The position numbers and the translations under genes were made by a program. 64,000 bases of DNA from CAVPJC01 sp963705155 (GTDB lineage Bacteria; Chloroflexota; Anaerolineae; Anaerolineales; UBA4823), in the NCBI GenBank assembly GCA_963705155.1, contig CAVPJC010000019.1, positions 124,001 to 188,000 of the forward strand. The letters are read 5' to 3'. The notes under the pieces are model-generated. The model was given only the letters and a program-made list of their open reading frames with translations. It did not search any database and was not told the DNA's origin. Below are positions 28,639 through 38,802 of this stretch, piece after piece. How positions within the stretch are numbered: the stretch's first letter is position 1; every line of letters begins with the position of its first letter.

Positions 28639-29235
28639 TGAGTCCCTCGCCTAATAAGACATATTCGGCGTCCTCTGCCCAGCGGCGCGGATTTTCCTGG
28701 ATGTATTGGCGGAGTCGCTGCCATTCGTCGCCATTCCGGATGATATGTTCATAATAATTGCGCTGCCAGACGGGAGGCATGACACGCAGGCGTTTTGTGA
28801 TCCGTGATTTGAATTGCCCGATGAACGCGCCCAATGATCCTGGCGGCGGGCCATGCGGTCGCGCGGGTAGGGGCGACCCGTCATTGCTGGTTATTATTTC
28901 GTCTGGCAGGGGTTGCCTGCCTGCTCGGGGTACAGGTTGGAGAAGGGCGGGTCGCCCCTACGGGTTCGGCAATGACAATGATTGCGTGGATATGGTTGGG
29001 CATAATGACGTACGCATCCAGGCGCAGATTGGGAAAACGGGACAGCAGGCGCTGACATTCGGCGTGGAGCGACCTGCCCTGTCGAATTCAAATGCATTTC
29101 GCCATCCACAATCTCGCCAAACATAGATACACGCCCGTGGGTAACAATGGTAATAAAATACGCACCCGGCAGGGTGTAATCATACCCCTTCAGGCGGATC
29201 GATCGGCGTTGGTGCAGGTCAGGGTTTTCGGGCAT
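28627..29235 (-). pseudogene. REP-associated tyrosine transposase (RAYT), damaged
   Basis: A Y1-type transposase of the IS200/IS605-related RAYT group. It starts RRSIRLKGYDYTLPGAYFITIVTHGR, FGEIVDGEM, then after a frame change LSRFPNLRLDAYVIMPNHIHAIIVI with the metal-binding H-x-H. The catalytic Tyr lies in VWQRNYYEHIIRNGDEWQRLRQYI. Between these halves the frame reads into a palindromic insert (28867-28961) with a TGA. RAYTs are domesticated proteins that act on REP palindromes; palindromic repeats are present elsewhere in this window. The 3' end is set at the first TAA after NENLT and is uncertain. Confidence 0.8.
28867..28961. repeat. Palindromic insert inside the RAYT gene
   Basis: Perfect 14-base arms, GTAGGGGCGACCCG (28867-28880) and CGGGTCGCCCCTAC (28948-28961), flank 67 bases. 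It falls exactly between the HUH half and the Tyr half of the RAYT gene and brings an in-frame TGA. The G(TAGGGGCGACCCG) arm resembles REP palindromes. Confidence 0.7.
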
Positions 29236-29236
29236 G

Positions 29237-29333
29237 TCATTCCAGCTCAAGCTGCGGCACGCCCTGTCCGCCGCAGGAGACGGGCAGGAGGGCCAGCGCC
29301 AGGAGCAGAGTGAGGATTGAGGGGTAATTTCAC
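29237..29333 (-). pseudogene. Truncated lipoprotein signal region
   Basis: Reading minus from a GTG at 29333 (GTGAAATTACCC), with one frame change, gives LTLLLALALLPVSCGGQG, a typical lipoprotein signal with lipobox P-V-S-C, and then GVPQLELE and a stop after only ~30 residues. The RAYT start codon lies three bases beyond. It looks like the start of a lipoprotein gene cut off by arrival of the RAYT element. Confidence 0.45.
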
Positions 29334-29707
29334 GGACGCCTCGGCAAGAAGAGGGTTTTGCGCGTGGATTATACCCCAATGCGGGGATGTCCAAAGATGA
29401 CGGCTGAATAGGCTGCAAATAAGCAATCGACAATTCGACTTAACAGATTTGTATGCGGGTTATAAAAAATTTGCATTATCGTGTGAAAAGATGTATGATA
29501 GTACATAATCATAAATACGATGGAAAAGAATAAATATTGTCAGGCTGGCGTTGAATAACGCCATCGGCCGGGGAAAAATGAGCGAGGAAATCGATTAGCC
29601 TGGCAAAATTCAGCATCGTGCCGGTGGGGACGCCATCGTTCCTGGCTGGCTAATCAATATTGTTCTCTGGAACCGAAGTTGATCTGGGTTTGGGTGAGGA
29701 GGTCATT
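29334..29707 (+). promoter_or_regulatory. Long AT-rich leader with nested stems before the giant protease gene
   Basis: This 370-base stretch has no gene. An AT-rich segment (29450-29540) probably carries the promoter. It is followed by a hairpin TGGCGTT-gaat-AACGCCA (29546-29563). A second structure is closed by a perfect 8-bp stem, GATTAGCC (29593-29600) with GGCTAATC (29648-29655). The enclosed 47 bases contain GGCAAAA and GGGGACGCC. GAGGAGG then precedes the ATG at 29708. It could be a structured 5' leader; I could not match it to a known riboswitch. Confidence 0.4.
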
Positions 29708-32700
29708 ATGTGTTCACAGAAACGTTTTTCTCGTGGGTTAACATTTCCCTGGTTACAAATCATTGGTTTTTTGATCCTGGTCTTGCTGCTTCCGGCTTCA
29801 ACCGGGCTGGCCCTGGATACCCCTCGGAATGCCGAGGAAGCGCCTGGCCAACCGGCAGCCACTTGCACTGGCGGCCCTACGATTGACGGGGTGCTGCTGG
29901 ACGAGTGCTATGATGAGATCTTTCTGGTGGGTGGGGTGAACAAAACCGTCCGGGTCTGGTATACCAACGTGGCCACAACCGCCACGCGCACCCAGGATGG
30001 CACCACATACAGCCTTGAGCATTAGATCACCAACGACGCCCAGGCCGTACAGGTGGCGCAGTGGGGTCGCCAGGCCTGGGAGCGTTATTACGCAATTTTC
30101 AACCACCATCCATACGACACCGGCTGCGGCAACCGGATCAATATACAGATGGAGGATGGCGTTGGCTGGGCTGGCATCGCCTATTGGGCAGGCTCGGGTT
30201 CGTGCTGGATCGGGATCGACTTGCCCATGGTGCGCGGCGGAGGCGGGCAATTCGTGGTCTATCACGAGTTCCAGCATTACCTTCAGTATTCCTACAACAG
30301 CGGCTGTTATGGCTTTTTAAAACCCAATTATGATGCCGATGCCGAATTCGTGGAAGGTTACGCCGACCTGGCTGCCGATGCTGTGGATGCCACCGTGGAT
30401 GCGAGTGGCTACGGCGGCATCACTTATAATCCTTCGATCAGCATGTACGACAAGGGCTACGGCAATCATCTTCAATAAGTATTTCATCGAACAGCTTGGC
30501 AGTTTGTACCTGCCCACTGATCCCTGGCACCATATGGACGCCATGCGCAGCCATTACATGGAATGCGATAACCGCGATACGCTGTATGTTCTGGATACAT
30601 TAGTCCCGGCGTCTGAAACCAGGCATGGACGAGCAAAAGCTGTTCACCAACTTTATTGCGGCCAACTGGAGCAAGGATTGGGCGAGCGAAAGCACCCAGC
30701 TTGAGCTGGTTTACATGGATGATAACGGTAATCCATACGGAAACTGGCGCCCTTGACGCAAGAATGAAAACCTCTCTACCAGCGGTACCCCGCGCAGCTA
30801 CCCCGGGCAGACCACGCCGGATAAGTGGGCGGCCAAGTATTACCAGGTGACCCCGCAGAGCGGCTGCGGTTACGTCCAGGCCAATGTGGAAGGCGCGCCG
30901 TCTGCCAACCTGGGCATCAACCTGATGGCTGCCAAAACATCGCGCCAAGTTCGGTACAGCGCTATATAAGATCGGCGAAGATTTCTCGCGGACCTTTCGC
31001 GGTTACAACGCTTACAACAAAATCGTGGCAGCGGTCAATTCTTTCGCCAGCAATTATAATTACGATGTATAGTTTCTAGCTGCGTAACGCCGGTGCTCAA
31101 TATCCTTGAGCCGCGCCAGACCAATTTTGCCATGGTGGGCGATCCCGCCAGCCCGATTGCCTTCCTGGCGCGCTTCTCGGTCAAGGATGGCGCCGAACCC
31201 GGTGTCTGGGCATTGCCGAGTCGGCAATCACGGCTTTTGCCGGCATCGATCCCATCACAATCGTCGCCAACACCCTACAACAGGTGGGCGAAGAATACTG
31301 GGTGGTGATGCTCCCGCCGGTGAAACCTGGCGGCACAACCTTTGTCAACCTGCAGATCTGCCTGGATGGCTCGATCTGCGATACAGAAACCAACGCCCTG
31401 TTATATGTCAACCCGGGCAACACCGACCAGGCGCTGGTTTTCGATGGCTCTGGCTCAATGGCGATTGAAGACGTGGCCGGAGAAGGCACCCGCCTGCTCA
31501 ACGCCCAGAAAGCCGGGCGGGTGATGGCTGCGCTGCTGCGGGCAGGCGACCGTGTGCTGGTCACTTCGTTTTCAGCCCTGGATAACCCCCCTGGCTGCGG
31601 TCTGCCCGGCGGGGCGGGCAACTGCCCGCTAGACATCCAGACCCCGCTGTCACGCATCGATGTCACCGGACCGGGAAACATTCCCACCGTGCGGACGGCG
31701 ATCGACAGCCTGACCGCCCGGGAATGGACGCCGATCGGCGCCGCGCTACGGGATGCCAAGAACAAGTTGCTGGCGGCGCCCGCCAATTCCAACCCAAAGC
31801 ATATCATCCTCTGAGCGATGGCGAGGAAAACGTCAACCCGTTGTATGGGTCAGACGCGGCCTTGCGGACTGAGCTGTTCGATTCAGGCGTGGTCATCGAT
31901 ACCATTGGTGTTTCGGGCGATGCCACCCCGCCCCTGCTGGCCCAGATCGCTGCGGACACCGGCGGGATCTACCGCTATGTGCCCACCACGGCCGGCACGC
32001 TGGCGCCGGTCTCGGCGACCGAGATCGAATTGGCTGCACCAGAGCTGGTGTGCCGCCGGCGATGATCGACCAGCTGAACACCACACCCCAGCCGGGGCCG
32101 TTGGGGCTGGATGATGTTTATGACTACCTGGATACCAAGAACCAGGGCGCTTCCCGTTTGGTCCATAGCCAATTACACGATGGTTCCAAACAATACCGAC
32201 CAGTATTTGAATGGCGCCTACGGGCAGTATGTGGATGCGGATGTAAATGTGCTGCGGATCGTGGTGGCTGGCAAACAGGCGGAGGCGGATATCACCGGCG
32301 CAGCTTGCAGCGGATATTTCCGCAAGGTTGAAATTCTCGCTCCCTGGCAGGGTCCAAACGACCGCTGGTATCCGGTGAGCCCGCGCCTTCCTGCCCTATA
32401 CCCCGGCCGACTGGGATATCCGCAACTCGGAATATGACGATGTCATCATCATCACCAACCCCATGCAGGGAGTCTGGCGGGTGCGCGCCAGATATCTCAT
32501 ACTCTGGGCGCCGCCGCCGTTGCACGGCGCCGCCAACGTGGGGAGCAAGTCTCCCCAGAAAACCCTGAGGCTAACGAGACCGATTTCATCATGAATGTCT
32601 CGGCCGAGAGCACCCTGGTGCTGCAGGGGCGCTTCCTGGCCCCGCTGGTGGGCAACCAGGGCAATGCCGGCGATGTGGTGCCGATTGTTGCCACCCTGCT

Positions 32701-33848
32701 GAATAAAAACGGTACGGTGCCCGGAGCGATCGTGGCGGCGCTGATCGAAAAACCCGGCGGCGGTAACCTGACTTTGCTGCTGGACGACGGTCTGCACAAT
32801 GACGGCGCCGCCGGCGATGGCATTTACGGCTGGAATACCCGCACACCACGGTGGGCGGCTCGTATAACGTGCGCATTGTGGCCTGGATCTGGGACACTGT
32901 CGCGAGCTCAGTGGAAGACGCGTGAATGGCTGGGCGGTTTCTGGATCAACGGCCCCAATCTGGACGACCTGGATAAGGACGGCATGCCCGACCGATGGGA
33001 GCTGCGCTGCAAGCTCAACACCCAGCTGAACGATGCGCAAGGCGACATGGATAATGACGGCCTGCTCAACATCGACGAATTCCTGGATGGCACCGTCCCC
33101 GTGCGATCCCGATACCGACCACGGCGGGGAGAAGGATGGCTCGGAGGTAAACGGTGGGCGCAACCCGTTATATGCGCCCGATGACCAGGGTGAGACCGCT
33201 GGCTCTGGTACCACTTCCGCGCCTTCAACGGGGCTATCGAAGTCCGCTGGACTCCCGGCAATCTCACTCCACCTACATGCTGCTTTCCCTCAGCCAGGAT
33301 CCAACAGCTCCGCCCCGGGGGTTTGACGTGGGAAACAGCGGGGTCTACACCGTAACGCAGATGGCAGAACGACACGACCTTACTACCTGAGCCTGGCAGC
33401 CGGCAACGGGCAGGACCTGGCGACCGGGCCGTACAGCGAGGCGGAAGAGGTCACACCCAAGGCGGACCCCGACAAGCCCAGCGGGGCGGTGCTGATCGAT
33501 AACGGCGCCGCCTCCACCCATAGCCGCTGGGTGGTGCTCAACCTCAGCTCGACCGACACGCCGCTGACCGGTCTGGCCTACCCCTCCGCCGGCAGCCTGC
33601 CCGGGCTTTCAACGCAACAGGAGAACGTCATCAGTGCCGGGATCGATGCGCATCTCCAACGCGCCCAGCTTTGCGGGTCGATCTGGGTGCCATTGGCGCC
33701 CACGGCAACTGGCTGCTGGCTACCGGCGGCCCGCAGGTGAAGCGAGTTTACGTACAATACCGGGATGCCGCCGGGAATAGAATCGATGGTGGTGTAGGAT
33801 GACATATTCTACAATCCCAGCGTCTACCTGCCGGTGTTGAGGCGTTAA
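29708..33848 (+). CDS. Giant secreted metalloprotease / vWA / calcium-repeat protein with YLP tail, heavily frameshifted
   Basis: About 1,380 residues. The signal peptide is LQIIGFLILVLLLPASTGLALD. A gluzincin-like zinc site HEFQH lies near residue 185, with a downstream ligand Glu in AEFVEGYADLAAD. A von Willebrand A domain begins near 31435 (ALVFDGSGSMAIED, MIDAS motif) and continues with TPIGAALRDAKNKL and LLSDGEENV. After an Ig-like part (GRFLAPLVGNQGNAGDVVPIVATLL, LLLDDGLHNDGAAGDGIY) come thrombospondin-3-like calcium repeats (DDLDKDGMPDRWE, GDMDNDGLLNIDEF). It ends NPSVYLPVLRR. GAGGAGG precedes the start. An in-frame TAG is at 30023 and breaks are near 30470, 30620, 30750, 31080, 31810, 32055, 32160, 32385, 32840, 33100 and later. 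The genomic copy may also be decaying. Confidence 0.75.
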
Positions 33849-33884
33849 GGGTGGAATAAATGGCAGGCTGGTGTTGATGAAGCG

Positions 33885-33933
33885 GTTTCAGCTTGCCTGT
33901 GTCTGAAAAGGCGTGGGTAAGCTGAAACTTTTT
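33885..33933 (+). terminator. Terminator of the giant protease gene
   Basis: GTTTCAGCTT (33885-33894) pairs with AAGCTGAAAC (33919-33928), with an inner GCCT/AGGC stem, followed directly by TTTTT (33929-33933). It lies 37 bases after the stop at 33848. Confidence 0.75.
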
Positions 33934-33944
33934 GATTAAAATTT

Positions 33945-34003
33945 ACAATTAACGCGTCTGGCAGGGTGAAATCATATCCTTTGCAGGCGGATCGAACAAC
34001 AGA
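33945..34003 (-). pseudogene. RAYT N-terminal relic
   Basis: On the minus strand this reads CGATCCGCCTGCAAAGGATATGATTT..., giving SIRL then KGYDFTLPDA after one frame change. It matches the RAYT start at 29160-29215 (SIRLKGYDYTLPGA) at DNA level: GGCAGGGTG-AATCATA-CC and CAGGCGGATCGA are shared. Only ~20 codons remain. Confidence 0.5.
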
Positions 34004-34095
34004 AATATGATAAATTTGATATAATTTGATTACAGGTTTTCAGGGGAGAGATCCAATATACCCCATCGCACGATATGCTGTTAAAGGATAAAACC

Positions 34096-37000
34096 ATGAA
34101 CCGCACCACGATGGTTATTGTTCGAGGGCTGGTCATAGCGGCCTTGTTATTCACCGGAAGCAGCATGCCTGCGTCAAACTGCTTTCAATACAGCCTGGTT
34201 TGTGGCTCGATTTCGAGCAACACCACCTGGTCGCTGGCTAACAGTCCGTACGCGGTGTGCGGGGCTGGGGTTACCGTTCCAGCAGGCGTGACGCTGACGA
34301 TCGAACGGGGCGTCAGCGTACAATTGATGCTGTGCGCGGGCAATGAAGCTCAATGTACACGGGCGCGCTGGTCGCCAACGGCACGATGACACAGACGATT
34401 ACACTGACGGGCGTGGTGGCCAGCCCGGGCTCCTGGGGCGGGATCTCGGCGCGGGGAACGGCGATCCTGCCTGCGCGGGTCGACCTGGACTACGCCAGCC
34501 TGAGTTACGGCGGAAGCAGCAGTGGATCGGATGGAGCGCAGGTGTATGCCGATCAGGCCGTGGTTACGATCACACACAGCATCGTCCAGAACAGCGCAGG
34601 CCATGGCGTGTACATTTCCCTGAGTGCGCGCCTGGACGCCCACGAAACCAGCTTCGTCAATAACGGCAAAAACGCCATCCAACTCAACCAGCCCTCCACC
34701 GATTTGATGATGACCGGTCTGAACGGCAAGCGGCAATCTTACCAATGGTGTGTTTCTCGCCGGAGGATCGAACTGGCACGGACAACGGCGTTGGATGTTT
34801 CCCGGCTTACCCTACATCGTCGATGGGATCGAGTTCAATGACGGGGGTGACGTGCTCAAGATCGATCCAGGTAATACTCTGGAATTCACCTCGAACGGTT
34901 GGCTGAATATTCGAGGGCGGTTGGACGCCCTCGGCACCCCCACTGAGCCGATCACCATGACCGCGCAGACTAAAACGCCTGGCGCCTGGCAGCGGCCTTT
35001 TTATCGATAGCGGAGCGCAGCAGGCCCTCGCTCAAGTTGGATTATGTCACCATCGAATACGCCGGCAATGGCATCAACGGTGCAAATATCGAAGTCGCCA
35101 ACGGCCGCTTGATTGTGCACCACAGCATCATCCGGCACAGTTTGACAGATGGGGTGCGCATCGATAACAACCGGGGCAGTTCCATCCTGGAGAGCCAGAT
35201 CATCAGCAATTCGCTTTATGGTGTGCGCAACCTGACCCCCACGCGGGGTGTGCTGGCGACCAACAACTGGTGGGGCGATGCGGGCGGGCCGCAATCAGAT
35301 GTGATCGGCTGCAGTTCGGGCCTGGGCGCCAGAGTTTCAGCGGGGGTATATTTTTCGCCCGTGCTTACCAGCACCAACACGATCGCCTCGCTGCCTCTCA
35401 GCGGCCTGCCGATCTTGACATTGACACCCCGCCGCTGGTTTGCGCCGGCCAACGGCCTCACGAAAATATATTTTGATATCACCTTGCGGGATGGCAATGG
35501 CGTTCCCATCCCCGGACGCACCGTGAGGTTAAGTTCCACCCTGGGCTCGGTATTCGATGGCGGTATCACCGATCCCACAGGCAAAACGCTGGCCTACCTC
35601 ACATCCACCAACACAGGAGATGCTGTTGTCAGCGCCACACTCGATCCAATATCCGACTGTGTGGGGGCACTGGTGCCTGAGACCAAAGTGACCTTCACAA
35701 CGCCTGTCAACATCACCGATTTGCTGCCGAATGCGCCTGCTTCCTATTTTGATGGCGACATTGAAATCAGCCCGCTGCCGGTCGTTACGGGTATCAGCAC
35801 GACGATGACCATCAAACTGACCAATCCCCTGACGACCTCGGTTACAGCCGATGTGTCGTTTGGCTTCGCCCGATCGGGTATTGGCCTGGTGTTTGGGCCG
35901 ATCAAAGACATCGTTGGGCAGGTCATTCCGGGTAACAGCAGCGTGCTGTTGTCGGCAACATTTCTTCCGGTGGTGTCGGGGCATTACTGCGTCCAGGTTT
36001 CATACACGATTACCGCGATCGGACAGGCGCCTGTGCTCCAACCGCAGACTGACACCAAAACCAGCAGAAATCGGAACCTGAAGGTATATCAGGGATCGAT
36101 GGGGTCGCCGTCGTCGAAAGACGCACTGAACAAAGCCGATAACGCCTTCAAGGTCGTCAGCAAACTACCGTCGGGTCCTACCCAGATTCAAAAAGGGATC
36201 CTGGGGGCATGGTGGGGCGCCATGAAAGATACTGCAGGCGACATCTCCAGGGCGTTGGGTTTTGACCCACCCCGCCAGGATTACGATCAGGTAACCATGC
36301 CGGTCTGGCATCCAATTCCGCCGGTTGTGGCGGATGCCAATATTTCGGCGGAGCGCGCCGCGGCATTGAATGCTGTCAACGAGTCACTGACCGATATCGA
36401 GGCTTTTGGGACTGCAGCGACGACCGCCATGGACCGCTACGGTGGGGCATCTGAAGCCAACAACCTGCAGTGGGCATCCGAGCAGGCCAACGAGCTGCTG
36501 TATTATGAGGAGCAATTGGGCAATTCGCTGCTGAGTTATGCAGATCGATTGGATGCCTTTGTTCAAGTGCTTCAGACAGAAGGAGAGACCCAGGTTATCG
36601 TGACGGAAAGCGATGTCATCAGCTACCAGGAGCGGCTGGCGGCGCAAGGTTTCACCGCCCAGGAAATCACCGATGCTAAATTTATTGGCTGGACTGATGC
36701 AGACATCGAGGCGTATCGCCTGGAGATTATCGCCGCCAAACCGGCAGATGTGGCGGGTAACCTGCTGACGATTTACACGAATGAAGCTTCCATCAGCCGG
36801 GCCCTGGGAAATGCGCTGCTGCATCCGCCGATCTTCGACAGCTCCTTTAGCGTCGGTGGCAGTGCCGGGCATCGCCCGAATGCAACCGGCAACACAATGG
36901 CTCAGATCTACAATTCCGAAACCACTATTCAGCTCTCCAATCCGCTAACGCAGACCGCGCAGATCGATGTGAGTGTCCGGCGGATTGATCTGCCTGCCGA

Positions 37001-37235
37001 TTGGGCGGCTTACGCTTCGCCTGCGCAGATCACCCTGACACCCGGCCAGCAGGTTGCAGTCGTGGTCAGCGTGATTGCCGGTTCGCCGGTGCCGCAAGGC
37101 AGCATCCCCCGTGTAGGGATCGAGGGCTTTGCGGGCAGCCAGTTACTGGGCGGCGTGGTCGTCGACATAATGGTGCCCACTTACATGCCCTTCGATGGCA
37201 AGCTGCATATTTATTTACCGCTTCTGGGAAAATAG
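34096..37235 (+). CDS. Large secreted right-handed beta-helix protein with YLP tail
   Basis: About 1,045 residues. The signal peptide is VIVRGLVIAALLFTGSSMPAS. A parallel beta-helix region spans residues ~25-430: WGGISARGTAI, LDYASLSYGGSSSGSDGAQVY, ITHSIVQNSAGHGVYI, LDYVTIEYAGNGINGANIEV, HHSIIRHSLTDGVRI and NNWWGDAGGPQSD. An Ig-like module (GVPIPGRTVRLSSTLGSVFDGGITDPTGKTLA) follows, then a helical segment (ALNAVNESLTDIEAFGTAATTAMDRYG) and a further beta module. It ends KLHIYLPLLGK. Breaks lie near 34345, 34730, 34790 and 34995; from 35037 onward the frame is clean. Such proteins bind or cleave polysaccharides or act as adhesins; no catalytic residues are recognisable. Confidence 0.78.
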
Positions 37236-37309
37236 GAGGCAGCGCTCACACAGGCAGGTTGACGACTTTTGATAGAAAGCATAATCCAGAAATTCGGGTA
37301 AATTCTAAT

Positions 37310-37320
37310 TTGTCAGACAA
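37310..37320. promoter_or_regulatory. Operator candidate TTGTCAGACAA (upstream)
   Basis: The site has TTGT/ACAA half sites three bases apart, ends exactly where the -35 box begins, and pairs with a near-identical site at 37357-37367. GntR-family regulators bind short palindromes with GT..AC half sites, and a GntR/HutC gene (38803) is the second gene downstream. Confidence 0.5.
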
Positions 37321-37349
37321 TTGACAATTGTTGGTTTCTTTGCTAAACT
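37321..37349 (+). promoter_or_regulatory. Sigma-70-type promoter of the amidohydrolase operon
   Basis: TTGACA (37321-37326), a 17-base spacer, then TAAACT (37344-37349, 4 of 6 matches to TATAAT). Transcription would start around 37356, about 50 bases before the ATG at 37408. Confidence 0.6.
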
Positions 37350-37356
37350 AAACAAG

Positions 37357-37367
37357 TTGTAAGACAA
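37357..37367. promoter_or_regulatory. Operator candidate TTGTAAGACAA (downstream)
   Basis: The second copy of TTGTnAGACAA overlaps the predicted transcription start, 47 bp after the first copy. A regulator bound at both sites would cover the -35 edge and the start point, a common repression layout. Confidence 0.5.
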
Positions 37368-37407
37368 ATTAGCACGCCCCCGGGATACCTGCTCAGGTTC
37401 GAGGATT

Positions 37408-38792
37408 ATGACCACGCTTCTCATTCGCCATGCTTCGCTGGTCGTGACCATGGATGACCATCGCCGGGAGATTCCTGACGGTGGTCTTTTTATTCGGGAC
37501 GGCTTTATGGAACAGGTGGGTCCCAGCGCCGGGCTGCCGGACAGCGCCGATGAAATCCTGGATCTGCATGACCACATCCTGCTGCCCGGGCTTGATCAAC
37601 ACCCACCACCATTTTTACCAGACGCTGACCCGCGCCGTGCCGGCCGCCCAGAATGCCAACCTGTTCAACTGGCTGAAGACCTTTACCCCATCTGGGCCGG
37701 CATGACCCCCGAAGATATCTACATCTCCACCCAGACCGCCCTGGCAGAGCTGGCTCTCTCAGGCTGCACAACGGCCTCCGACCATCTCTACATCTTTCCC
37801 GAATGGAGCCCGGCTGGATGATGAGATCCTCGCCGGGCGCGAGATCGGCGTGCGCCTGCACGCCAGCCGCGGCTCGATGAGCCTGGGTGAGAGCAAAGGC
37901 GGGCTGCCGCCCGACCGGGTTGTGGAAGATGAAGACTTTATCCTCGACGATTCTCAGCGTCTGATCATACCTACCACGATCCCAACCCGGCGCCATGACC
38001 CGGGTCGTGCTGGCGCCTTGCTCCCCTTTCAGCGTCACCGCCGATCTGATGCGCCAGAGCGCCGTCCTGGCGCGCCAGTACGGGGTGCACCTGCACACCC
38101 ACCTGGCCGAAACCCAGGACGAAGAAGCCTTCTGCCTGCATAAATTTGGCCACCGCCCGGTGGCGTACATGCAGCATCTTGGTTGGACCGGCCCGGATGT
38201 GTGGTTTGCGCACTCGGTGCATGTCAGCCCGGATGAAATCCGGTCGTATGCTCAGACCGGCTGCGGCGTGGCGCACTGCCCCAGCTCGAATATGCGCCTG
38301 GCTTCGGGCATCGCTCCGGTGCTGGATATGCTGCTTGCGGGGGTCAAGGTCGGCCTGGGGGTGGATGGCTCCGCCAGCAATGATGGCTCGAACCTGCTGG
38401 AAGAAGTGCGCATGGCGATGCTGGTGGCGCGGCTGCGCGCCGGGTTAAGCGGGGCTTCGCTCTCCGGAGGCGATGCGCCGCCCCTGATGACCGCCCGCCA
38501 GGCGCTGGAGATTGCCACACGCGGCAGCGCGGCGGTGCTGGGACGCCGCGATCTGGGCTCGCTGGAAGCCGGGAAATGCGCCGATTTCTTCGCCATCAAC
38601 CTGAACCGCCTGGAATACGCCGGCGCCCTGCACGATCCGCTGGCGGCGCTGGTATTCTGCTCGCCGGTGCGCGCCGATTTCACCGTGGTCGGTGGAAAGT
38701 TCATCGTCAAAGAAGGTCAATTGGTCACGCTGGATTTACCGCACCTGGTGGAACGCCACAACCGGGCGGCGCGCCGCCTGTTAAGCCATTGA
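37408..38792 (+). CDS. Amidohydrolase, 8-oxoguanine deaminase-like, frameshifted
   Basis: A metal-dependent deaminase of the SsnA/TrzA group, about 460 residues. The beta-sandwich start (LLIRHASLVVTMDD) is followed by metal-binding H-x-H in LINTHHHFYQTLTRA (after correcting an extra T at 37593). Then come GCTTASDHLYIFP, LAPCSPFSVTADLM, LHTHLAETQDEE, VWFAHSVHVSPDE and VGLGVDGSASNDGSNLLEE with the catalytic Asp. GVDGSASND and HLAET are typical of 8-oxoguanine deaminases; hydroxyatrazine- or guanine-type substrates remain possible. Breaks are near 37593, 37810 and 37975. It is the first gene after a promoter flanked by operator-like sites, followed by its probable regulator. Confidence 0.8.
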
Positions 38793-38802
38793 ATTGAGGT
38801 TT

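Noticed and set aside
29593..29655. c-di-GMP-I riboswitch
   Set aside because: GGCAAAA and GGGGACGCC recall the aptamer, but the GAAA tetraloop stem and the GACGCAAAGCC junction are missing. It is reported only as an unexplained structured leader.
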